Source: Lytechinus variegatus (taxonomy: Eukaryota > Echinodermata > Echinoidea > Temnopleuroida > Toxopneustidae). Taken from it: 64,000 nt of DNA. The notes under the pieces were generated by a model. It was not told where the DNA came from, did not search any database, and saw nothing but the letters and a program-made list of their open reading frames with translations. How positions within the stretch are numbered: position 1 is the first letter of the stretch; every line of letters begins with the position of its first letter. The translations under genes and the position numbers were made by a program. The stretch spans positions 56,621,048-56,685,047 of the forward strand of contig NC_054741.1 of NCBI RefSeq assembly GCF_018143015.1, given 5' to 3'. This document shows positions 55,030 to 64,000 of this stretch, piece after piece.

Positions 55030-56600
55030 TGCATTTATCAAAATTAAATACATGTATCCTTCAAGGAAAGCATTTGGTTTTGTTCTCCATTGTGAATGAC
55101 ATTTTGCAGAGTGAAACAGAGACTGGTATTGTAAGTATCCCTATTTTCCATGAAATGAAAAAAAAAAATCACAGAACCCAGGATGAACAACATGTAATAC
55201 ACAGAATTGCACTGAAAACATTTTTTTTAAGAAAAACAAATCAGAAAAATGCGTTGAGAATCATCATAATCCATAAAAACAAAACTGCACAAGTGGGAAA
55301 ATCTGCATGTGATCGACCATGTGTCCAGTATTTCGTATTCATATGCCAAGCTTTATCTACATGATACCCATAAGTGTTTCTAAAAATTTTCACTACATGT
55401 ATCTACAACTGCTTTATCACATGATTTGTACATATCAGAACAACACGGAATGTGGTGCTTAAAGCGCCAAAGAACACTGTATTGACATTTTAGAACATTG
55501 AAAACTGGGGTTATAGTTAAAAAAAAAAGTTAAATGGGAAAAGGTATAAACTCTTGATACACCAAGTACACTTGTATAGAGTGACAATGTTGATGTACTG
55601 ATAGAGCTCATGCTACTGTAACAGTTGAAAGAAAGTAATCAAAAGATATAAAATATGAGAGCCCTGGGAAGTTACTTTAAAGGAATTATTTAGAAATACG
55701 AGAGAAGAAAGAAGGGTGTGATGAGAGATAGGATGAATCAATAGATGAAATTCGAGGAGAGAGAAATTGAGAGGGATGGAAAGGAGAGATGACTATCAAA
55801 CCGGTAGTATCAGGAACTGTTAACGTGGTAGATACAGGGGGAAAGAATGAGAATGTAGAGTTAGAGGACAGCTAAGAAGAGAGATAAAAGCAAGAAAGGG
55901 GAAAGGAGAAATTGAGATGAGGGGAACACCCTGAGGAACCGATGAAGCTATGGAAGGGGGTGACAATGAGAAAGACGTTCAAGGATCGACAGGTTGAAAA
56001 TGGCAATCCTCCCAAAAAAAGTTGATGTAAGAAAGGTAAACATGTTAAAAGAAGGGTTAAGAAGGCTGTGTTTAACGCCAACGGAGATTGGGATGAATAT
56101 GAACAAGTAATGGAGATTTGGAAACCAGACGCGGAAAATGAATCTTGAAAATATTCATTTTAGTCCTCAATTGAAAATGATAATTAGGGATAGCCATTAG
56201 ACAAGGGCCTTGTCATTAGGCCAACTTTTGGATTGACCAAGGAGGTTTAGAGGTAGTGTAGCAGAAAAATAATGTTTTGATTTTTTTTTCATTTTAGTAA
56301 AAAAATAGCAATTTTTATTTCACACTTGTTTAAACATTAACTTTTATATCCAGTTCTATCATATTCTAACACATCATATCCTAGCCTCATTATGTCCAAT
56401 TCCACCCAGTAGACAAACTGGAATGCACATTTTTTACCTTACGCTTTGTAATGCTTAGTAAATCCAACCCGTCCATAATCTGCAATAAACGGTCGTGAAT
56501 TATTTTGCCAATCTGCCATGTACAGAGTTCCATTTGAACTATTACCAAACTAAATTTAGCCGAAATCTGAAGAATGCATGCAAAAGGTTTTCATGAAGAA
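55030..56600. other. Downstream intergenic DNA, no gene recognised
   Basis: The frame at 55029-55364 is Lys/Ile-rich without family resemblance. A purine-rich stretch at 55690-56050 generates a Leu/Phe-rich minus-strand frame. No support for a gene. Confidence 0.4.
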
Positions 56601-56609
56601 AACGAGTAC

Positions 56610-56685
56610 ACACTCTTAAAAAAAGGTTTACCCAATATTGGGTAAAATTAGAACATGCGTGCTGGTTGGGTAAAATTTTACTCAG
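56610..56685. repeat. GGGTAAA inverted-repeat cluster
   Basis: ACCCAATATTGGGT is a perfect 14-base palindrome; GGGTAAAATT occurs on both sides of ACATGCGTGCTGG. Short, abuts the DR1 element, possibly a small MITE. Confidence 0.5.
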
Positions 56686-59106
56686 TTTTTGTCTCACCTG
56701 CGTAGCAGAGTGAGACTAGGCGCCGCTTTTCCGACGGCGGCGGCGTCAACATCAAATCTTAACCTAAGGTTAAGTTTTTGAAATGACATCATAACTTAAA
56801 AAGTATATGGACCTAGTTCATGAAACTTGGTCATAAGGTTAGTCAAGTATTACTGAATATCCTATTAGTGTTTCATGACACAAGGTCAAAGGTCATTTAG
56901 GGTCAATGAACTTAGACCATGGTGGGGGAATCAACATCAAAATCTTAACCTGAGGTTAAGTTTTTGAAATGTCATCATAACTTAAAAAATATATAGACCT
57001 AGTTCATTAAACTTGGACATAAGGTTGAGTATCATAAAAAATTCTGCATGAGTTTCACGTCACATGACCAAGGTCAAAGGTCATTTAGGGTCAATGAACT
57101 TTGGCCGATTTGGGGGTATCTGTTGAATTACAATCAAAACTTTAAAAAATTTTGGATCTGATTCATGAAACTTGGACATAATAGTAATCAAGTATCACTG
57201 AACATCCTGTACAATCTGTTCGTTAATGATCAATCTGTTCGTTAATGATATTACTCATGTAGTAAAATCTCAATGTGTGCTCTTTGCGGACGACACGCTC
57301 TTATACCGTATAATATGAAATGAGTCCCATAAACAATTACTCCAAGCTGACATTTCATGTGTAATTAACTGGTGTGAATCAAACAAAATGCAACTTAATG
57401 CTGCAAAAACTAAAGTTCTCAGGATTGCACCTCGTAAGAAAAATGTCGGGCAAACAGAGTACACAATTGACGAAACAATGATAGAACAAGTACATTCTGT
57501 CAAGTACCTCGGGTCACCCTTAATTCTAGTGTGACCTGGGATGACCAGGTTGATAATGTTATTAAAAGGGCAAATAGAATGCTAGGTCTTATATCGAGAT
57601 TAGGTAATGGCGTGTCACAACAGGCATTATTCTGTCTCTACAAATCACTTGTGTTGCCAATCTTAGAATACGGGGTCCCGTCATGGTACGTTTTCACTAG
57701 GAAACATATTGAAGCCCTGGAAAGAGTTCAGCGAAGGGCAACGCGAGTAATCTTGAAACAAAGGCAACAGGAAATGTCTTACCCACAGCGCTTACAGACC
57801 CTTTCTTGGTTTACTCTCGAATCCAGAAGGAAGTATTTAATGATGTCATTTGTAATCAAAAACCTGTATAACATTGTATTATGTGAGGCAGTCAATGACA
57901 ATATAACGGTCCGATCACGCCAGAGTGAACACACAATCCTATTCCACCACATGAAAGCCAGAACCGAACGTTTGCATCAAACTGCAATACATAGATTTCC
58001 AATTATATGGGAAAGTATGCCCTCACATATCAAAGATGAAATTGTATCTGGAAACATCTCAAAAGTTCTGAACCTCCTTCGTCGTGAAATTCTTTGTGTG
58101 TCTTTTTAATAATTAGATGTCTGATTTATAATATTTCTTTCTATAATGTTTAATTTATTATTTTCCCCATTGACCAATTTCAACTAAAGAGCAAGTTTAT
58201 TCATAATTTATACACTAAATTTAATCCGGCCTATTTCAGCCTCAACATCATGTCATTTGATCTCTCTTATATGGTTTTATCAATTCTTATTGTCCTATAT
58301 CCCATTATTTATGGTAGATTCAGTATTATTTACAATTTTAAATTTACGATTGTTTTAATGTTTGATGCTTATCATTGTAATGCTTGTAGATACATAATGA
58401 TGTGATTGGGGAGGCATTGTGGGGGTTGACTTGAGGTGACAAAGTCACATGAATGACCATTGTATTTTGCCGATTCTAAATATCTTCATCTTATTTTTAT
58501 TTTCACCATTACTGTTATGACCTGGATGGGGTTGGGAGGTTTGGGGAGGAAGACCTGTGGGTTATGGCTATTAAGTTAGCCTTTTCCATACCCAGGCAGC
58601 CTCTCCAACTCTCATCCAGGTCTTATTTTCTCTATCATGTACAAGTTTGATTGATCTTGTCTTTGATCTGTTTGTATTCTTTGTCTTTTGAATGCCAAAT
58701 AAAATAATAATAATAATAATAACAAGTTTCAGGTCACATGATCAAGGTCAAAGGTCAATGAACTTTGGCCGAATTGGGGGTATTTGTTGAATTACCATCA
58801 TAACTTTAAAAGTATGTTGGTCTAGTTCGTTAAACTTGGACATTAGAGTAATCAAGTATCACTGAACATCCTGTGCACATTTCAGGTCACATGACCAAGG
58901 TCAATGAACCTTGGCCGAATTAGGTGTATCTGTTGAATTACCATCATAACTTTGAAAGTTTATGGATCTGATTCATGAAAAGTGAACATAAGAGTAACCA
59001 TGTATCATTGAAGATCTTGTGCGAGTTAGAGTAGTTTTCAAAGTCAGCACTGCTGCCATATGAACCGCGTGATGCAGGTGAGACGGCCAGAGGCATTCCA
59101 CTTGTT
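56686..59106 (+). mobile_element. Element with DR1 motifs, copy 2, split by a LINE
   Basis: It has the same ends as 49252-50361 (TTTTTGTCTCACCTGCG start, GCAGGTGAGACGGCC and CATTCCACTTGTTT end). The left part runs to about 57214 and the right part resumes at 58722. Perfect AGGTCAAAGGTCA motifs remain at about 56884, 57073 and 58746; a fourth unit near 58898 has only AGGTCA. Confidence 0.88.
57215..58721 (+). mobile_element. 5'-truncated CR1/L2/Rex1-like LINE inserted in the DR1 element
   Basis: Starts inside the reverse-transcriptase domain. FVNDITHVVKSQCVLFADDT holds the catalytic FADD at 57282-57293. WCESNKMQLNAAKTKVLRI and VKYLG follow, and after a frame change the open frame 57531-58109 (192 codons) starts MTWDDQVDNVIKRANRMLGL and includes LVLPILEYGVPSW and ERVQRRATR. 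A stop after TLLYR and the frameshift near 57520 show that it is dead. The 3' end is (AAT)n at 58697-58721. ACAA on both sides (57211-57214, 58722-58725) is the likely target duplication. CAATCTGTTCGTTAATGAT is duplicated in tandem at the 5' junction. Confidence 0.9.
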
Positions 59107-59134
59107 TTTTAATGTACGCAGCAGCCCCCCAGTC

Positions 59135-59245
59135 ATTTTCGTCCGACAAGTTGTCAGGGCTGACAACTTTTCTTGATTATGATTGACTGAAAGGCACTGT
59201 TGCCATAGTAACTGTCGGATAAAACAATTCATGCTGGATAAAACG
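59135..59245. repeat. Repeat with ACAAGTTGTCAGGGCTGACAACTT palindrome
   Basis: GACAAGTTGTCAG and CTGACAACTTTTC form a palindrome, with TTGATTATGATTGACTG next to it. It looks like an interspersed-repeat end, but only one copy is in the window. Confidence 0.45.
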
Positions 59246-59703
59246 TAAGTCCTTTCATGCTCCCCGTGTCATTTACTGTCCATTTCGTAATTTTCTCATC
59301 ACTTCTGTCATTGCTGCCAAGCCTGCCATTGGAATGCCTTTCTCTACGAATCACCGTAAAAGTTGGATGACCATCAACGGACATCATTTTCTTACACTCA
59401 GGAATTTAAAATGACCGAGCCACCGCATATGTTGTAACCGAATGATAAATAATCGATGCATTTCATATCTCCCAGGAATAATGATTTCCATAGATTTCAG
59501 TGACTCAGAGGCACTTAGATTTGTTTGCCGCTCAAGCAAGCGTTAATCAATGCGACATAAAGTTTGTTTCTGTTATTGCCTAAGTTTGATGATCTAGTTT
59601 CAAAGTTTTCTAAGCATGATTGTAAATGTTCAACTAATTCATCGTTAAACTTCAACAAACCTTTTCGAGGCCAGTCGCGGCAGCTGTTACTTTTACCCCG
59701 TAG

Positions 59704-61088
59704 CAGTGGCGGACCTGGAAACATCGCCGGGGGGGGGGGGGGGATTTTGGAAAAAGTGTCTTCACCTTTCCTATCTTAAAATATGAGGCAATCAAAAAAA
59801 ATACAGCCACAAGGGTCTTCGCAATCTGTGAAAGCATAATTTCCCTGTCAAATATTTTCTGATAAGTCCCCTCCCCCTCCCCGAAAGGGTCTTCTAAGTG
59901 CATGCCTATAGGGGCAGGGGGAACTCCGCCCCTCCACATGTATGCTAAGGCGCTAGGCTGACAAATTATTACATTGAGCCCGGTCCTGATGTTTTGTAAA
60001 TCATGAAAAGAATGAGTAATAGGGGATCTTCCTACAATAATAATGCAAGCACAAAGCGCGAGCAGAAAATTTTGTCATTGTGATTTGAAACTGGATAATG
60101 ATTTAAATAGAGAACAAGTTGACTATCTGAATAAACATGCGCGCATGTGTTTCATTATTTAGACCTATACAGAATCTAGGCTTGCTAAATACATCTTTTT
60201 TTTCATGAAAATCAAAGCGAGCGCGAAGCACGTGCTTATATTGATATTCCGATCTGAAAAAATATTCAATTTCAGCTCTATATTTCAAGCACTTTGTGGG
60301 AAAATTGTGAAGTGGATATGGATTGCACTTCATAAAGAGCTGATATTATTATTATTATTGTGAGTTTTAACATAGGACCGAGACGTCCTTAGGACATGCA
60401 TATGAAAATGATGACTATCTTCCAATTCCTCTTTCTAAATGCGAGATGAAACAGAAGGGATAATTTAATTATTAAATTAATATCTTATTCATTAATGCCT
60501 AATGAGGGCGTGAAATCTGATATTGTGGCATGAAAACTGGACATTTCACTTTTGTAATCATAAATAGAATGCATCAAGTTAATTTATTTTAACCATTAAT
60601 GTGAGCGCAAATCGCGAGACAAAATTTGTCATTAACTGTCATGAAAAGGGGATTTTAAGTAGTTATAATCAATATTGAGACATACATAACTCGCCAATCA
60701 AAATGCTAGCATGCACCGCTGGCTAATAAGTTTGGACAATCAGACCTGAAATGGGACATTTAGAAAATTTTATGGAATACACGAAAGTAATAGGTACCTG
60801 ATAAATCGAAATTTGCGAGCGCGCAAGCACGAGCAGAAAATGCTAATATTCAGACCACAAACTGACATTTTTACAGAGCACTTTTAAAATCAATTTGTAA
60901 ATCACACAAAATAATGAAAGTTCGATTTCCGAGGTGAAATATATTTTGTATATTGACTTCCAAACTTGATATTTAAATTCCATATTAAACAAGATATGAA
61001 AGTCGCCTAACAGGCACTGCGAGCGCGAAGCGCGAGCAATAAAATTATACAGCGACATGAAAGATTCTTTTTATTTTCCAAGTCTTCC
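59704..61088 (+). mobile_element. hAT-like element with GCGAGCGCGAAGCGCGAGC units, right end lost
   Basis: It starts with CAGTGGCGGACCTGGAAAC, a hAT-type end related to that of the MITE at 37716, then a run of G. Units with (GCGAG)CGCGAAGCGCGAGCA follow at about 60052, 60216, 60601, 60815 and 61018, often with AGAAAATTTTGTCATT or a diverged form. The spacing suggests about 200 bp per unit with one lost near 60400. It ends where the 2.6-kb inverted repeat begins. No transposase frame. Confidence 0.7.
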
Positions 61089-61415
61089 TAGACTGTGGGA
61101 TGGACAAGGAAAATGTCTCTAGTTTTTCATTTCCGTGGGGCGGCAAATACAACCACGGTTCTTGGACATGATAATATGTAAAATATTATGAGTGAATACA
61201 TGCACAATGTTGCCATCGGTAAATTTTGCTCCTGACCTCAAAATTAAAATAATAATATGCAAAATCGTACCATTGATTCGACTGGAAATTCCGCCATTCA
61301 CCCCGTGTGTTAAGGACTTCCGTGAACGCGCGCAAGCGTGCACAATGCATGTAACCTCGTTCGCGTTTTATTTTTTTTATTTGCTGTACCGTATACGTTA
61401 TATACAGAATATACG

Positions 61416-61550
61416 ATGGCGGATAAGATGTCGTCGTCTTCGTCGTGTTTTGACAGCGAAAATGACGATTTATCACTAGCAAATATATGCTACATGCACG
61501 TCTTACCCAAGGAAAGAGGGCCAGTAAATTCCTTTCAAGTAAAGAGCTAG
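61416..61550 (+). CDS. 44-residue ORF in the left arm of the inverted repeat
   Basis: Starts MADKMSSSSSCFDSENDD and ends NSFQVKS. Ser/Asp-rich, Cys-containing, no recognised family. The DNA matches the right-arm frame at 134 of 135 positions as read; the one change is silent. It could be the first exon of a captured or transposon gene: CAA|GTAAAG near its end resembles a donor. Function unknown. Confidence 0.35.
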   Translation: MADKMSSSSSCFDSENDDLSLANICYMHVLPKERGPVNSFQVKS

Positions 61551-61670
61551 AACAAATTTAAGCCTTTGCTGCATTCGTTGATGTAGACTACCTGGACTTC
61601 AGAATAAAAATAGCTATTCGTGCAGCAGAGAAGTTTGCGATTGACTTGCATGCAGCCCGGCCCATCCCAG

Positions 61671-62432
61671 GGAGCAGTGGCTTAACAGTGCAGGGGGGGG
61701 GGGAAGCTATCCCCCTGGCGGAGTTCACCGGGAACTTAAAGGGGAAAAAAGAAAAGGGGGAGAATGAAAGGGAAAAAAGAAAAGGGGGAGAATGAAAGGG
61801 AAAGGGGAAAAAGAGGAACTGGAAAAGGAAAGAAAGAAGAACGGATAGATTGTCATGAAAAGGTGATTTTATTTTTTTTTAAATAAGCATGCAAAATCAT
61901 AAACAAAATCTTGTTTACCATGGCGTACAGACCAAGAAAAAAAAGTAAAAGGAAAGAGAGAAGGGTGAAAAATATGTTATCTTCTTTAACATTATGTCAA
62001 AATCTGAAATTGGATTTTTGTAATAAAAATGTATAATTTTTTGCTCACTCGCATTGTTTTTTTACCCGATACACCATATCGCCCCTCAAAATGTTGCCTC
62101 ATGACGCCATTGCCTGCCCCCCCCTTTTGAGAAGCAAAATACTAAAATTTGTAATGTAAATATGCCATTAAAACAAAGGTGTGCCCCCTCTTTTGAAATT
62201 GAAGACCCTTTTTTTCGTGTACGAAATATACTTCATTTGTGGGTGAAAACCTTTATTTTTATTTTTTTTGCTTGTCAATTGGTTGAAAAACTTTTTTTTT
62301 GGGGGGGGTGGGGCTGGTCGAAACTTTCCTCTGAAAAATTAGACCCCTTTTGGAAAATCATGGATCTGCCCCTGATAAGACCGGAGATTTTTTTGCTCTT
62401 GCCCCTCCTGCATGGCCACCGACCCGTTACGC
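61671..62432. mobile_element. hAT-like insertion inside the left arm
   Basis: It interrupts the arm between CCCATCCCAGGGAG and CCCAGCCCGACCAGC. The left end CAGTGGCTTAACAGTGCAGG and the inverse of the right end, CAGGAGCGTAACGGG, are both close to the hAT-like CAGTGGCGTAAC. A 29-base purine unit (AAAGGGGGAGAATGAAAGGG) is duplicated at about 61750-61800. The target duplication is imperfect or eroded. The 180-codon frame at 62162-62704 crosses the junction and is not a gene. Confidence 0.65.
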
Positions 62433-63219
62433 TCCTGCCCAGCCCGACCAGCATTGCAGCAAGATCCGAATGGATCAAACTAACGTTAAGATGTAACGCG
62501 TTACATCTTGCTAAGAGCCAGGTCAAACATCGTTCGTATCAGCAGCATTCCAGCAATCAAGCTATCGAAGGTGAAAAAGATACAGAGGATGATTTTGAGA
62601 TGGTGATCCTTAATTGTTATAGCGATCTTTGTCCATGCCAAAATTGTTTCACTTTGTGCTTTTGCATTTCATTCTCTGCAAAAGTGAAGCAGTACAAGCT
62701 TTGATGATTTTTGTATAGGTCTAGATTTCTTAATTGAATCGATACATAATGTGACTCATGTCATGACTTACTTCACCGCCACATTTACAAGCCTATCAAA
62801 TAGAAGACGAAGTAAGTCATGAGTCACATTATTCATCGACTCAATTAAGAAATCTAGATGTAGACCTATACAAAAATCATCAAAGTTTGCACCGCTTCAC
62901 TTTTGCAGAGAGTGAAATGCAAGAGCACAAAGTGAAAACAAATTACCTTCGATCGCTTGATTGCTCAATGCTGGTGATATACGAACGATGTTTGACCTGG
63001 CTTTGGGCAAGATGTAAACGCGGTAGGCCTACATCGAACATCTATATTTATTTTGATCCATTCGGATCTTGCTGAAATGCTGGTCGGACGTCGGGCTGGT
63101 CTCCCGGGGCCGGGCTGCATGCAAGTCAATCGCAAACTTCTCTGCTGCACGAATAGCTATTTTTATTCTGAAGTCCAGGTAGTCTACATCAATGAATGCA
63201 GCAAAGGCTTAAATTTGTT

Positions 63220-63354
63220 CTAGCTCTTTACTTGAAAGGAATTTACTGGCCCTCTTTCCTTGGGTAAGACGTGCATGTAGCATATATTTGCTAGTGATAA
63301 ATCGTCATTTTCGCTGTCAAAACACGACGAGGACGACGACATCTTATCCGCCAT
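63220..63354 (-). CDS. 44-residue ORF in the right arm of the inverted repeat
   Basis: The minus-strand twin of the frame at 61416-61550, same start, stop and length, with one silent difference as read. The two frames point towards each other across the element. Confidence 0.35.
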   Translation of the reverse strand: MADKMSSSSSCFDSENDDLSLANICYMHVLPKERGPVNSFQVKS

Positions 63355-63754
63355 CGTACATTCTGTATATAACGTATATTTAATGTACAGCGAATAAAAA
63401 AGAATTAAAAAACGCGAACGAGGTTACATGCATTGTGCACGCTTGCGCGCGTTCACTGAAGTCCTTAACACACGGGGTGAATGGCGGAATTTCCAGTCGA
63501 ATCAATGGTACGATTTTGCATATTATTATTTTAATTTTGAGGTCAGGAGCAGAATTTACCGATGGCAACATTGTGCATGTATTCACTCATAATATTTTAC
63601 ATATTATTATGTCCAAGAATCGTGGTTGTATTTGCCGCCCCACGGAAAGTCACAATTTTAGCGACCATCCCACAGTCTATCCCCTCATCTTATTATTCAC
63701 TCGTCTTCCTCCTCTCTTTTTTCTCCTCTCTTGTCCCTCCGCCTATGGCTCGTC

Positions 63755-63995
63755 ACCGTTCACCACCGTTTAATAGAAATTAGCCACCATTAAGGCAAAG
63801 CCGTATACGCTCGACCGCCGCTGATGGTCCCTCCTACTGCTCCGAAAGTTTTGTATTGAGCTGCAGAAAACATTGCGAGCGGTGAGGAGCGGGCAATTTT
63901 CCGCTCCTGCAAAGTTCACCCCCCGCTCCAACAACGCCCGGTCAAAGCTTGGCACCACTAGACGCAAGTTCATGGACGCTTGGGTCCGCTAAGCC
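63755..63995. mobile_element. Partial relative of the GCTCCAAC MITE, cut by the window end
   Basis: GGTGAGGAGCGGGC, TTTCCGCTCCTGC and CCGCTCCAACAACGCCCGG recall the inner arms of 16450-16668 (CCGCTCCACGACCGCTCCAA). Ends are not clear. Confidence 0.4.
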
Positions 63996-64000
63996 AACGC

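Larger units (their letters stand above)
61091..63677. mobile_element. 2.6-kb long-inverted-repeat element, TA-flanked
   Basis: Ends GACTGTGGGATGG and CCATCCCACAGTC lie next to TA on both sides. Long arms (about 61136-61668 against 63108-63648) appear roughly 98% identical by eye in the parts compared. The inverse pairing continues inside (62445-62770 against 62800-63105) around a loop with CACCGCCACATTTACAAGCC. The left arm carries a 0.76-kb insertion at 61671-62432. Each arm has one 44-codon open frame starting MADKMSSSSS (61416-61550 plus; 63220-63354 minus). TA ends suggest a Tc1/mariner-type mover, but the family is not settled. Confidence 0.85.

Noticed and set aside
59652-59939. 95-codon minus-strand frame
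   Set aside because: It crosses the G-run and the start of the hAT-like element; composition is repeat-driven.
62162-62704. 180-codon plus-strand frame
   Set aside because: It runs across the junction between the hAT-like insert and the inverted-repeat arm, with no family resemblance.

Overview
The window is animal nuclear DNA: AT-rich, intron-dense and full of short transposons. It probably comes from an echinoderm, most likely a sea urchin. The support is two split genes of deuterostome families, tRNA-derived SINEs, many palindromic MITEs, frequent TAGGCCTA words and invertebrate-type repeats. The species call is inference; no alignment was run.

Two protein-coding genes lie head to tail on the + strand. 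The 3' part of a HEATR6 orthologue occupies about 4185-24786 as five exons; the gene starts upstream of the window and has a 15.8-kb last intron. A TMEM145/GPR180-family seven-transmembrane gene runs from about 32408 to 54134. Seventeen exons were traced through matching splice phases. They encode a Cys-containing luminal domain, seven membrane segments and a long tail built of phase-0 exons. The signal-peptide exon was not found. Most longer open frames elsewhere are chance frames or repeat-derived.

Layout. 1-4184: HEATR6 intron with the 3' end of a CR1/L2-like LINE (1510-2432) and a long CT-rich tract. 4185-8802: four HEATR6 exons, one palindromic MITE and a gapped hairpin. 8803-24601: the giant intron, with several MITEs, a (TAG)n array, a nested MITE pair and a 44-bp palindrome. 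24602-24786: HEATR6 last exon, followed by a palindromic MITE in the 3' UTR. 24800-32400: intergenic DNA with a SINE, MITEs, a LINE tail, a GAT repeat and a GTAAGTTGAGCC element. 32408-54134: the TMEM145-like gene, its introns holding a 1.37-kb Tc1-like palindrome, a ~170-bp intronic tandem repeat hit by a hAT MITE with a perfect 8-bp target duplication, a SINE, more MITEs and a 1.1-kb element with five AGGTCAAAGGTCA (DR1) motifs. 54135-54680: three decayed copies of the terminal exon. 54700-64000: a second DR1 element split by a LINE, a periodic GCGAGCGCGAAGCGCGAGC array, and a 2.6-kb inverted-repeat element whose arms each keep the same 44-codon frame.

The two genes show no evident functional link. 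The more unusual signals are the DR1-bearing elements, the duplicated terminal exon and the large inverted repeat. No tRNA or rRNA gene, CRISPR array, LTR element or virus-like element was recognised.
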